From Sphaeroforma sirkka (taxonomy: Eukaryota > Opisthokonta > Ichthyosporea > Ichthyophonida), in contig LUCW03002378.1 of the NCBI GenBank assembly GCA_001586965.3, positions 1 to 21,451 of the forward strand: a stretch of 21,451 bases of DNA, given 5' to 3'. Made by a program: the position numbers and the translations under genes. This document shows, in pieces, positions 1-10,269 of the stretch. Position 1 is the first letter of the stretch; each line of letters opens with the position of its first letter. Below the pieces are notes generated by a model. That model searched no databases. It worked only from the letters and a program-made list of their open reading frames with translations, and had not been told where the DNA came from.

Positions 1-2
1 TA

Positions 3-413
3 TATATGAACACACAGCTCAAGCTTAATCCGATGCTTCAGAGATGGCATCATATCATCGCGCCATTCAACTTTACCATATCGCATATACCAGGAGAATC
101 AAATGTGCTCCCTGACATGTTAAGTAGAGTACACGAGGGGACAGCGGAGCAGGACGAACTCGAAATAATGTATACCGACGGCTGGCAGTTATTCCCTAGT
201 TACTTTGAACAAGCGCAACAACACTTTGGACCGAATGACATAGATGTATTTGCGGACCCAACCAACGCTCAGCTTCCTCGGTTCTGGACGAAGGATGATG
301 GGGAAGGAGCGTTTGCCCACGACTGGTCGATAGTCGATGGATGGATGAACCCGCCTTGGGAACAGATACACAGGATGTTACGCAAGATACGAGCCGACGG
401 CGCACGGGCCTGA
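3..413 (+). pseudogene. gypsy pol fragment: RNase H end plus DIRS-like NPPW domain
   Basis: Residues 1-45 match the end of a gypsy RNase H and its tether (LQRWHHIIAPFNFTISHIPG, then LPDMLSR), which precedes integrase in these elements. Residues 60-135 are a different module: DVFADPTNAQLPRFW, an acidic stretch, then W-M-NPPW, then a basic I-x-x-ML-x-KI-x-x-D tail. That layout resembles the segment after RNase H in DIRS-type and some gypsy elements, where it is regarded as a decayed adenine methyltransferase-like domain with an N/D-PPW motif. The frame ends at a TGA at 411-413, and the homologous protein continues in another frame from 421. The true start lies upstream of the window. Confidence 0.85.
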
Positions 414-420
414 AATATGT

Positions 421-775
421 CTACCATGGGTACCAAGAGCACCATGGTTCGACCTGTTCAAGCAGTTATTGCAGACAGAACCGGTGCTGGTACCACGGAC
501 ACCCACACGTTCCTCAAGTACGCTAAGTACGCATGTGGGGAAGACACCATGGGGTCATACCGTAGTAGCACGGGTGGGTCCTCCCAATGGATTCAAACTG
601 GACCCGCTGTTTTCACAGCGACTTGGTTTTGCAGAACCAAAGCATACAAAATATGTCATGTGCTTAGACACAGCGCGAGAAATCTCAGTGGCACTGGCAG
701 ATGCAGAGGGTCAACCGGCGTTTGCACAAGCGAGTCCGGCGGAGAAACAGCGTCGTACGCAACTCACGCAAGCGC
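421..775 (+). pseudogene. gypsy pol fragment: region between NPPW domain and integrase
   Basis: The frame starting at 421 reads LPWVPRAPWFDLFKQLLQ, then P-V-L-V-P. The P-W-F-x-L-x-x-LL pattern is typical of the end of the DIRS-like domain, so this continues the preceding fragment after one frameshift. The next 80 residues are poorly conserved and end in an Ala/Gln/Arg-rich stretch leading to the integrase zinc finger, which is in a third frame from about 770. This is part of the broken polyprotein, not a separate gene. Confidence 0.65.
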
Positions 776-1430
776 AAACACGAACAAGGACACCATGGGG
801 CGGCGGACACAGTCCAACAACTTCGTCAGAACGGTCACATTTGGCCAGGGGCACTTGAGTTAGCCACAGAAGTTAAGCGGCAATGTGGCACATGTTTGGG
901 ACAGGACACACTTCGTAAAGATTTCCACCCGATGATTAGCATCGATGCACGCTACCCGTGGGACCATATTCAAGTGGACTACATCCCGATGCCACTGGAG
1001 TCCAGACGCAAGAACAATTATATTCTTCACGTCTTAGACATCGCCACAGGCTATTCTATCCTTCGAGCCACACCGGACAAGACAAAGGAAACCACGACAC
1101 AGACACTCATAGAGATTTTTTGGCGAACATGGTTTCCCCGTAAAATCCAAACAGACATGGGGAAGGAGTTCACCAACAAGTTAGTGGAGCTTCTGGTCCA
1201 GGAAGTGGGGATGCTACATAAGGTGTCTCCACCATATCGACCCCAAGTGCTGGGCGCGGCAGAACGACGTCACAAGGAGATTACACGTTCTATTCGACAA
1301 TGCTGTGAGGCAGTTCCCTTCGATGGGACGAACGCCTTCCGTTTACGATGCTATACCAGAACCTTCGGATATCCCGTCGCCATAAGAGTGCACCGTTTAG
1401 CGTGTACTTGGCCGCCGCCATGTTCCGTTC
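701..1430 (+). pseudogene. gypsy integrase (HHCC zinc finger and DDE core)
   Basis: Numbering residues from 701, the HHCC finger is H31/H32, H46, C62 and C65 (HHGAADTVQQLRQNGHIWPG, then CGTC). The catalytic core has D93 (QVDYI), D152 (QTDMGKEF) and E188 (GAAERRHKEI), giving the D-D-35-E spacing of retroviral and gypsy integrases, which insert element cDNA into the host chromosome. After about 1320 the correct frame shifts to one starting WDERLPF at 1324, the typical end of the core, and near 1431 it shifts again into the C-terminal domain. All catalytic residues are present, but the flanking frameshifts mean no intact enzyme can be read. Confidence 0.9.
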
Positions 1431-2006
1431 GCCGATTTCACGGACGAGTTACCGGATTCTCAGCCGATGACGAATGACACCTGGGCACAACGATTAGACC
1501 AGTTACAGGACACTATATTGCCGACCCTCCACCACATTACCAAGAAGTATACAGGCAAGCTTACGACGACATTTGACCGCCTGCATGCTCACGACTTGGT
1601 ACATTTCGACGAAGGAGATGTGGTCATGGTACGATCAGAAGGCCGAACAACGAAGGCTATGCGGCCATTGTTTGGACCATATGTAGTCAAAGCTAGACAC
1701 GGCCAACGCTACGAGTTAGCGAACAAGGATGGTTCCGCCCCACCAGAATTCAAGACCAAACCGGTACGGGTGGAACTCCTCCGTTTAGTGCATAGACGCA
1801 CAGACCCACCAATTAACGAAGACTTATGGACCGAAGGAGGGGTGGAGTTTCGCCATATTATCACACATCGTACGAATGATGAGACGGGGAAATTAGAATA
1901 CCTGGTGAGATGGCGAGAAGGCGAACCAACGTGGGAAACAGCAGAAGCTTTTGATGATGCCAACGATATCGCGGCCTACCACAAAGCTTCGCAGACAGAC
2001 ACGTAA
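1431..2006 (+). pseudogene. integrase C-terminal domain and chromodomain of gypsy pol
   Basis: The open frame reads from the integrase C-terminus through a GPY/F-like stretch (MRPLFGPYVVKARHGQRYEL) to a chromodomain in the last 60 residues. There, V-E-F-R-H-I-I opens the fold, YLVRWREG forms the central strand, and PTWE then F-x-x-x-x-x-I-x-x-Y closes it. Chromodomains at this position in chromoviruses bind histone marks and steer insertion to heterochromatin. The frame ends at TAA (2004-2006), and about 60 bases further on the TATA-containing tandem array begins. This stretch itself has no internal stop and looks younger than the gag region of copy B. Confidence 0.88.
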
Positions 2007-2061
2007 GCGCCAACGTGCACAAGTCTAATACTTTATCTTCAATATAACTTTGTTCTCGGAT

Positions 2062-2375
2062 ATCGAGCTCAAGCTCTGGAGCATAAACCAGCAACTCTAG
2101 CTCCCGAGTATAAACCAGCCACTCGAGCTCTTGAGTATAAAAGCAGCGACTCTAGCTCCCGAGTATAAACCAGCAACTCTAGCTCCCGAGTATAAACCAG
2201 CCACTGAGCTCTTGAGTATAAAAAAAGCAGCGACTCTAGCTCCCGAGTATAAAACCAGCCACTGAGCTCGCGAGAATAAACGGTTAGCACTCGAGCTCGC
2301 GAGGGAAAATCGTCAGCGGCTCAAGCTCGCGAGGTTAAATGAGCCACTCTTGCTTCGGAGTATAACACAGCGAAA
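2062..2375 (+). repeat. tandem array A, ~30-bp unit with GAGCTC/CTCGAG core and TATAAA
   Basis: About 11 imperfect copies follow the pattern CTCTAGCTCCCGAG, TATAAA, CCAGCA. Six copies keep GAGTATAAA intact, while the last four decay to AATAAA, GGAAAA, TTAAAT and TATAAC variants. Spacing varies from about 25 to 34 bp through small indels in the A-run. The array starts about 55 bases after the gypsy stop codon and may lie in the element's 3' untranslated region or LTR, or may have been captured beside it. Confidence 0.9.
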
Positions 2376-2570
2376 TCAATCAAACAACTCCTTGGGCATT
2401 GTTTTGAAACAGCGGGTTAATGGTTTGCACGGTTTCTGCCACTGGCAGTTTTTCTCCGACACAAATACAGTCCTATATTGTACTTGCCAAACTCCTATAT
2501 GCTGACACAGATGAACAGTAGCTTCAAGAATTCAAACACGACGGGTCGCTCGAGACGTACACATCGGGTC

Positions 2571-2734
2571 CTCTAGCTCTCTGAGGTAAAATGCCAGCAC
2601 AATGCTCTAGCTCTCTGAGGATAAATGCCAGCACAATGCTCTAGCTCTCGAGGATAAATGCCAGCACAATGCTCTAGCTCTCGAGGATAAATGCCAGCAC
2701 AATGCTCTAGCTCTCGAGGATAATGCCAGCACAT
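2571..2734 (+). repeat. tandem array B, 33-bp unit related to array A
   Basis: About five near-identical copies follow the pattern CTCTAGCTCTCGAGG, ATAAAT, GCCAGCACAATG. The first two have one extra base in the CTCTGAGG part. The core (CTCTAGCTC, CGAG, ATAAA, CCAGCA) matches array A, so both descend from one unit, but B is more homogeneous and probably expanded later. Bases 2376-2570 between the arrays are unique, with no gene seen. Confidence 0.9.
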
Positions 2735-2870
2735 AAAAGTACTATGCTATTCTTATCATCTCTGAAACTGGCACACTGCTTTGTTCAGTGCTTCAGTTTG
2801 GGGGGGGGGTTGTGGTCAGAATACAAGTACTTATATTTATTTGATTATTTTAGGTTTATTACAAGTTTTA

Positions 2871-3024
2871 CAGTTTATCAGAATAATCTGATAAACTGGG
2901 TTTTAGGGTTTTGCTGGTTTTACAGCACATGACTAATGACTCATTTAAGAGTCAGTCATTTTAGGATTACTGTTTATAATTACTAATAAATGAACAACGT
3001 CCCTCCCTGAGGAGGGAGAACGTT
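2871..3024. repeat. cluster of three short inverted repeats (hairpins)
   Basis: Hairpin 1 has perfect 12-bp arms, CAGTTTATCAGA at 2871-2882 and its complement at 2887-2898, with a 4-base loop. Hairpin 2 spans 2930-2958: TGACT, a 3-base bulge, GACTC, a 6-base loop, GAGTC, AGTCA. Hairpin 3 spans 2996-3024: AACG plus TCCCTCC pair with GGAGGGA plus CGTT, with a CTGA loop and a 3-base bulge. They sit directly upstream of the truncated LINE copy. Function is unknown. Confidence 0.7.
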
Positions 3025-3049
3025 GAGATACAGTTATCTCGCGTATACT

Positions 3050-5075
3050 TACTACAGCGCTGTTTGGGAGGGTCCCTACCCGAGTGACATACCGCTGCAC
3101 GCTCTCGTCTACATTCCATAGAACGAATGGCATCCTACAAGGCTCAATCGTTGGCCCCCAGCTCTTTATTATCTACATGGATTCCTTAGCTGTCACGCTA
3201 GCACAATTTCGTCCCAAGCTTCTCCGCTCTTATTTATTTGTTGACGACATACGGATCCAAGCCCCTCGATCGGTTTCGCTCCAGCCCTTCTTAGATGACA
3301 TTGATGCGTGGGGACGCAAATCTGGCCTCGAACAGGGTGTCATTAAACCCCGAGTACGATCTACCGACTTGCGACACGCGGCGCCAACCCTCCGTATAAA
3401 TGGTGAGCTTATCACGCCGACGCTTGCAGACGCACCTTGGAACACACGTTACCTCCTCCTGAAGATGGCGCCCACACATGCCGAACCGAAACACTCCAAA
3501 TATCTGGGGTTCTACTCTCTCACGGAGTACCAGGAATCAACCTCGCCAGACATATGGAATCTCTGGTTGCAACATTGTCACTGGGTATCGCCTCTTTCCG
3601 CGCTTATGGCTTTCATGGCTTCAGCTGGCGACACCCCCGCAATCGACTGGTGATGTTCAGAACATTCTTCCTATCCACGGCTACATATGGACTGAACATT
3701 ATTGCCTGGGCTCCACCTATATGGAAGGATGTGTTGGAACCCCTGTTCGAGCTCTTTAACTCAGCACTCATCCAAGCAGCAGCCATCATCACGGGCACTA
3801 AATACCCTCGGTTTCCCAAACATCAAACAAACTTACTTCACTTTTGCGGTCTCCTCCCGGCGCGACCATTTGCGGACTACCTCGGAGGTCGCCTGGGAAT
3901 ACAACTCGACTCAATGGCCAGCACAAATCCACTTACCCCTCTGACGCAGCCCGCCTGGGCCAACGACAAACCATCACTGTGCTACCCATACAGTATCTAT
4001 GCTCACCTGAAAACTGTACACAAAAACACGGGCGGGCGTACACCCGACCATGTAACCCTCCGCCAACGCTGTGACGACATCAGGAATAACTCAACAAAAC
4101 GCTGGTCCAACAAGGAGATCGCGGCAATGATCCGGCGCCAATACTACTACCAACTGGTTATGGGTAAGCCGCTAATCTCGAACCGAGACAGAGCCAGACA
4201 CGACAGCTTCAACCGCTGCCTCGAGCCTACACCAATCCGGCTCTGTGCTATGATTATAACGAATACGTACATGTTCACATTGCTCGACTACCGCACCGAC
4301 GGCTGTCTCTGCCCTGTCTGCCCCGGTAGCCACAAGTTCACTACCAGCCATTATACCTGCATCCAACAACTGATTCGACGCATCCTGGTAGGTCCAAAAC
4401 TGCCGCCCATTGGCCCTGACCTCCTTCAGCAATTACAGGAGTGCAACGACTTCCACGGTATCTGGACCCTCTACGAACACCTTGGATCTTTTCTCCAGCA
4501 TGCTAAAGAACCACCAACCCCTCACCCGTCCCTGACACATCAACAGATGTTCCTCATACCCCGGCTAATCACGCTGTTGAAGTACTACTTCCAAATTTCG
4601 GTTCAAACGAAATCATCGCGCTTGTTGGTTCCGCCTATGATACTTCCAATCCAGGCCAGCCAACACACACCAAATTCATCCGTGGTCTGGTGCGGCATTG
4701 GCTCAGCCCCATCCTCGCTCCTCGACCGGATTATGACGAATAACCTGGTCCTTCTCGGTATTTCATACTCTACACTAACCCATTCCGCGGCACTACACGA
4801 CGCAGACCCGATCCGTACTACAGAGGTGGGTACTCTACTTCGTAGGTCAGCAAGCGAATATATGGAACATTCGATAGTAACAGTGTTTTGTCAACACCGG
4901 CCCGAATTGACTCAGCGCATATCTTCCATTGTCGACTCACTTGGCCCAAGCTTCAAACGGGAATTTACTGACCACTTCTTCTCATCAATCTTTCCTGAAC
5001 CACTACAGCGACTATGAGAGCCATACCATATGTTCATACATTGTAACATACATACTTGTCATTTTTGAAATAAAT
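3050..5075 (+). mobile_element. non-LTR (LINE-like) retrotransposon, 5'-truncated copy 1
   Basis: The copy begins inside the reverse transcriptase domain, so the endonuclease and early RT blocks are absent, which is the normal result of incomplete reverse transcription of LINEs. The 3' end is inferred by comparison with the minus-strand copy at 7861-8956: similarity runs past the stop codon through a short 3' untranslated stretch and fades after TTTTTGAAATAAA. The left boundary is approximate because no longer copy is available for comparison. No target-site duplication was recognised. Confidence 0.82.
3084..5017 (+). pseudogene. LINE-like reverse transcriptase ORF with frameshift
   Basis: The first frame carries NGILQGSIVGPQLFIIYMDS, the RT block with the Q-G-x-x-x-G-P-x-L-F pattern, and YLFVDD, the catalytic YADD-type motif with Val in place of Ala. 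Near 3530, after KYLGFYSL, the homologous protein moves into the frame that stays open to the TGA at 5015-5017. That frame covers the RT thumb-like region (FFLSTATYGLNIIAWAP) and a long C-terminal domain with a cysteine/histidine knuckle at about 4303-4362 (CLCPVC, then H and C), as seen near the end of many LINE proteins. RT would copy element RNA at the target site. The truncated start and the frameshift make it non-functional as read. Confidence 0.85.
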
Positions 5076-5620
5076 AATATTATCCCTAAAATCATTTACA
5101 AAATGAAGACAGATTCTTTGCAGTTGGAAGGTCAGTACATTGTGATATTTGATAGCGAATACTTGTGCATAGGCTTAAACGTCACAGGAGACCTTCTACT
5201 TTTCATTCTAGTCAACTAGAAATCAACATAAATGCGCTGGTGTGTCTGAGATGTCAAAAACTAAAACCCTAAAAAAATAGTTCAAAAGTGAAATATAAAT
5301 AGTTCAAAAGTGAAATATAAATAGTTCAAAAGTGAATGTAGTCGGGCTACGTTCGTTTTCTTATGGTTCATCTAAATTGACAAGCTGCTAGTCCTTATAA
5401 AAGTATCTCTGAGCATAATAAAACAAAGCACATCAACTATTTACCTTGTGGATTGGAATCACAATACATGGTGACATATGAACCGCCGCTTTTTCCAACG
5501 TACAATGCAGTCACTGGTTGAAAAAAACTATTCTTAAAGACATAATCTGCCTGAATAGACTCGTCATTGACTTGTATACAACTCATCTGTGTATTTGAAA
5601 AGAAGAATAAAACATGAAGA
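5076..5620. other. AT-rich stretch without a gene
   Basis: No supported coding region here. It holds a short 22-bp direct repeat (5278-5337) and leads into the (TA)n block. The open frame crossing the end of the LINE (4929-5219) only shadows the element's 3' end. Confidence 0.6.
5278..5337. repeat. 22-bp direct repeat, 2.7 copies
   Basis: The unit TAGTTCAAAAGTGAAATATA plus AA begins at 5278, 5300 and 5322; the third copy is cut after about 15 bases. Copies are identical as far as they extend. Confidence 0.9.
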
Positions 5621-5625
5621 ATTAG

Positions 5626-5663
<38 letters not shown>

Positions 5664-5670
5664 AATGTAC

Positions 5671-5761
<91 letters not shown>

Positions 5762-5774
5762 TATATATATATAT

Positions 5775-5821
<47 letters not shown>

Positions 5822-6670
5822 TACATATATTATATATATATATTATATATATATATTAGTATTATACATGTATATACATATGTATATATGTATATATATA
5901 TATACACATATACATATGATGTGTATGCATAATATATATATGCAACATATGAGCAATGCCAATACATATATATAATATAATATTATTATTGCCATTATTA
6001 TATATATTATTGCTATAGCACGGCATGTATTATATAACAATATCAGCAATCATTATTATGCATGCATATATATAATACAATCATAGCCATATTGTACATA
6101 TGTAATACATATCAACTAATAATAATAATAATAATATATATTGCATTGGCATTACATATTATAACATTATTGTTAATACAATAACATAATATATTACATA
6201 CATAATAATGCCAATAATATTACAATACATATTAATTGTTAATATTATGGCATATGGCTGGTTGGTAATTATTACATATCAACATAATATACATATCAAT
6301 AACAATATATTATTTTTGCATTACATGGTCAATACATGCCACATGTTAATATATAATAATAATGTCACATTGCCATTCAATATAATCATATACACAATAT
6401 TGCTGTAATATTAATGCATATTATTATTCATACAATATACATACCATTATTACCAATAGCCATTAATTACATACATTATACATAATATAGTATACATTAC
6501 ATATTATTATAATAATAATAATTATAATATTACACATACATATCAGCCAATTATACATTCTTACATATATGTCATACATATAATATTATACATATACAAT
6601 ATATAGCATATAATAATAATATATTGGCTATATATATATTATATATTATATATATATTATATTATATATC

Positions 6671-6703
<33 letters not shown>

Positions 6704-6745
6704 TTACACACAATGCACACACACACACGCACGCACACAACAACA

Positions 6746-6799
<54 letters not shown>

Positions 6800-6932
6800 T
6801 ATGCATACATGGATACATACATATATGCATGCATACATACATACATACATACATACATACATACAATCTTACATACATACATACATGCAGACGAAAAAAC
6901 ATTCATACATATATATATTTATATTTATACAT

Positions 6933-6968
<36 letters not shown>

Positions 6969-6990
6969 ATACATGCAAACGTGCATACAT
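5621..6990. repeat. 1.4-kb AT-rich block: (TA)n, ATT/AATA mosaic, TACA and CA tracts
   Basis: The block holds (TA)n tracts at about 5625-5870, 6630-6710 and 6750-6800. Between 5870 and 6620 is an irregular AT mosaic in which nearly all G and C occurs in short words such as TGCCA, TGGCA and CATATG. A (CA)n/(CGCA) patch lies near 6711-6740 and a (CATA)n tract at about 6810-6890. Long open frames reading Ile-Tyr or Tyr-Ile-His repeats are microsatellite translations, not genes. Confidence 0.93.
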
Positions 6991-7860
6991 ACATAGACGG
7001 TGTACAGTCGACGTATGGCGTTTGATTCAACTAACTTCGTTGCCTGTCTACGTCTAGTCTAATGGAAAGCTTTATCCCTGAGCAGTTGGTTCCTGGGGGT
7101 TGTACAGTTTATATACTTTTACGCTACGCTTGGATTGTATTGTGTCACCTCTCAAAGTATATTAACATACAGTCTTAGTTATGTGTACAAGCTCTCAGCA
7201 GTATAATGGTGCGCAGAAGAAATTTACTATGAATGTGATTGTTTGGTGTTGAAGATTCTTCAGAGACTGGTTTTGAAAATCAAATTCACTATTAAACACG
7301 CGGCCATGTAAAATACCGAACTGGTGTTGAACCCTTGTATTATAAAAAGGTTCCGAACTGGTGTCAAACCCTGGTGTCATTAAAAAAGTTACCGCACTGG
7401 AAAGTCACTAAATGTACATAAAAAGTCATTATATGTACTTTCAATTTTTCATTAAAAAATAAATTTGAGAAAAGAATCGAAACTTGCATTTAGAGAATTA
7501 GATTGGGTAATTAGAAAACGTACCCGTAAATATGTATGCACATTTAGTGATTTTCCCATGTAGGCCATGTACATTTAGAGAATTTATTCTTTATTGTCGC
7601 TCCAGAGCTTTTCACAAGTACAACAACGGGCTACGCAGAACCCTCACGGCAAGGAAACGCTAAACAACCGCCGACATAGCATGTAGACGTCTCTCCAGGT
7701 ACAACGTCATGGATAACAGTTCATGCGGGAAGCTAGAGACGATAGTCTGCCGGCACGTCGAATGCTCGAACACACTCCTTCGAGCCAAGTAACGTCAACA
7801 GACAAGCGTCGATGTCTAGCTCAACAGATTATATCTCCGACACCGTACAGTATAGAAATT
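6991..7860. other. no gene seen; short internal repeats
   Basis: About 7290-7400 holds imperfect copies of a phrase built on CGAACTGGTGT and AAACCC, each followed by an A-run. CATTTAGAGAATT occurs near 7490 and again near 7570. From about 7600 to 7860 the sequence becomes richer in G+C and lies directly beyond the LINE copy inserted at the gypsy gag start, so it may be the gypsy element's 5' untranslated region. That last point is inference. Confidence 0.45.
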
Positions 7861-8956
7861 TTATTTTTTATTTCAAAAAAGATAAGTTACAATATATGTT
7901 TGTTACAATGTATGAACATATGGTATGACTCTAGCCGTTGTAGTGGTTCGGGAAAGATTGATGGTAAGAAGTAGTCAATAAATTCCCGTTTGAAGCTTGG
8001 GCCAAGTGAGTCGACAATGGAGGATCTGCGCTGAGTCAATTCGGGCCGGTGCTGACATAACACTGATACTATCGAATGTGCCATGTATTCGCTTGCTGAC
8101 CTACTAAGTAGCGTACCCACCTCTGTGGTACGGATTGGGTCTGCGCCGTGTAGTGCCATGGAATGGGTTAGTGCAGAGTACGAAATACCGAGTAGGACCA
8201 GGTTATCCGTCATAATTCGGTCGAGGAGCGAGAATGGGGGTGAGCCAATGCCGCACCAGACCACGGATGCATTTGATATGTGCTGGCTGGCCTGGATCGG
8301 AAGTATCATAGGCGGGACCAACAAGCGCGATGGTTTAGTTTAAACCAAAATTTGGAAGAGTACTTCAACAGCGTGATTACAGCCGGGGTATGGGGAACAT
8401 TTGTTGATGTGTCAGTGATAGGTGAGGGTAAGGTGGTTCTACTACATGGTGGAAAGAAAATTCAAGGTGTTTGTGGAGGGTCCAGATACTGTGGAAGTCG
8501 TGGCACTCCTGTAATTGCTGGAGGAGGTCAAGGCCAATGGGTGACAGTTTCGGGCCTACCAGGATGCGTCGAATCAGTTGTTGGATGCAGGTTAAAGTGG
8601 CTGGTGGTAAACTCGTGGCTACCCAGGCAGACATGACAGAGACAGCCATCTGTGCGGTAGTCGGGTAATGTGAACATGTACGTATTCGTTACAATCATAG
8701 CACAGAGCCGGATTGGTGTAGGCTCGAGGCAGCGGTTGAAGCTGTCGTGTCTGGCTCTGTCTCGGTTCGAGATTACTGGCTTACCCATAACCAGTTGGTA
8801 GTAGTATTGGCGCCGGATCATTGCCGCGATCTCCTTGTTGGACCAGCGTTTTGTTGAGTTATTCCTGATGTCGTCACAGCGTTGGCGGAGGGTTACATGG
8901 TCGGGTGTACGCCCGCCCGTGGTTTTGTGTACAGGTTTCAGGTGAGCATGAATACT
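7861..8956 (-). mobile_element. non-LTR retrotransposon, 5'-truncated copy 2, frameshifted
   Basis: The minus-strand translation matches the last 360 or so residues of LINE copy 1 with high identity, from H-A-H-L-K through GGRTPDHVTLRQRCDDIRNN to SIFPEPLQRL, including the CLCHVC knuckle. The frame changes near 8595, and a 2-base insertion near 8382 breaks it again. It is truncated much further 3' than copy 1. Its 3' tail reads GAAATAAAAAATAAAATTT. Its truncated 5' end touches gypsy gag sequence at about 8956-8957, indicating insertion into the gypsy element or into its 5' flank. Confidence 0.88.
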
Positions 8957-10220
8957 AAGGCTGACCACCAGGCCTTTCATGCCCGTATGCTCAAGCTGTC
9001 AGAGGAGCTATGTAGTGCAGTAGAGAAGAATGATTTACTACGAGCGGAGGCTCTACGAGGTGTACTCGAGACTTCGAGAGCAACACACGACTCGCGATCA
9101 GCAAACAATCCAGAACTCCGTGAGCCGCGTAGTTGACTGAAGTGACCCTCTAACCGGTACAATCTCAGCAACATTATGGAGCGCGACACTAAAGGGGCAT
9201 TACGTGAAGCCCTTAAGAGTGCGCAAATGTTGGGTCTAGATGAAGCATAGAGCCTGCGTTGGTTCTACAATGTTTTGAGTCATTTTAAAGCCGAGCAATC
9301 TACGCTCGATTATATAAAATCTAATCACCAACATTTAGCTGCATGGACACAAATCTGTTTACACGAGACTCAGGCCACAGTGGACCCTACATTTCGCAAA
9401 TTGGCATAAGGACACCTTAAGCTTAGTAATGTTCCAGTGATGGAGCAGATGACTTTATTTTATGGAGAATCATCGTCGGGTACACGAGCGTTGTCAGACC
9501 GATGCAGATTTTAAGCAAAACTTGTTTAACCACTGTATAGTTCAATTGTTGGAAGATACCTTAGGATCCCGTACGTATGAGCGCACGTTACAATTACATC
9601 TGAAGTGGCAGCTCATGAAGACCTATGAAATATTACAGCTGCTAAGTTCTGATATCCAGGAGGCACAGATTCGTTCGACTCAACGTTTAGTCAACCGTCG
9701 AGGTCATAATGGGGACACAGCCCGGGAGGAGACAACGAATAGTAGACCTGGTCCGCACATAGTACAGCGTCAGCAACAACACTGGCAACAACGTCCGACT
9801 CGAACAACCAACCCAGCGACGTGCAACGGTTGTCGAGCACAAGCACCACCAGGATTGCGATACAGACCGCGCTGCCATCATTATCGGGTGGCCCAACCCC
9901 TGGGGGGCAGGACGTTAGAACACGGACGTTAGACGCAAGTCAGCAACATAGTTATGCTACCATAGGACAGCGATCTACACCGCCACAGGGGCCCGGGCAC
10001 TAACTACCACAATACCCAAGCCGACAGTCTACCTCAGCTACAACGACACATCAGGTTAATGTACTTACACAAAAGAACGGACCAGGGCACAATAGCCAGT
10101 CAGCCACAGAGATGCATATACACTCAATTCTAACAAATGACGTCGAGCAGGCCGCGGATACACAGACGAACACATCGCAGTCCCTGTGGACTCCGATACC
10201 AGAGCAACACTGAGACCTCA
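8957..10220 (+). pseudogene. gypsy gag, multiply interrupted
   Basis: Gag-like helical, charged sequence is read in pieces: 8957-9136 (MLKLSEELCSAVEKNDLLRA), 9177-9410 with in-frame stops at 9246-9248 and near 9405, 9462-9932 (DADFKQNLFNHCIVQLLEDT), and a Gln/Thr/Ser-rich stretch at 10003-10212. A Cys/His-rich patch, CNGC followed by C-H-H, lies near 9825-9880 and could be the remains of the nucleocapsid knuckle. Gag packages element RNA into particles. The start codon may have been lost at the LINE junction. Assignment rests mainly on position before the protease, because gag is poorly conserved. Confidence 0.6.
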
Positions 10221-10269
10221 GAGTGTCCGATGATGATGTAGCATTACGTTTACGCATCCACTGAAGACA

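Larger units (their letters stand above)
1..2006 (+). mobile_element. Ty3/gypsy chromodomain retrotransposon, 3' half of pol (copy A)
   Basis: Translated pieces run in the order expected for a Ty3/gypsy pol 3' half: end of RNase H, a DIRS-like NPPW domain, HHCC zinc finger, DDE integrase core, then a C-terminal chromodomain. The frame changes at about 411-421, 770, 1320 and 1431, so the element is dead as read. The left end is cut by the window edge. No flanking long terminal repeat could be recognised by eye. The first 300 bases match the last 300 bases of the gypsy piece ending at 12290, so both belong to one family. Order and motifs are seen in the sequence; family assignment rests on established pol architecture. 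Confidence 0.92.

Noticed and set aside
187..413. Active DNA adenine methyltransferase
   Set aside because: Only an NPPW-like motif and the surrounding DIRS-type pattern are present; no cofactor-binding motif was seen and the frame is broken.
2069..2290. Minus-strand repetitive frame (YSRARVAGLY-like)
   Set aside because: This is the translation of tandem array A, explained by the DNA repeat.
2062..2734. CRISPR array
   Set aside because: Units are contiguous without unique spacers, diverge gradually, and sit in a eukaryotic transposon context.
8083..8668. Plus-strand open frames of 65-118 codons
   Set aside because: They are antisense to the minus-strand LINE copy 2, whose translation matches LINE copy 1.
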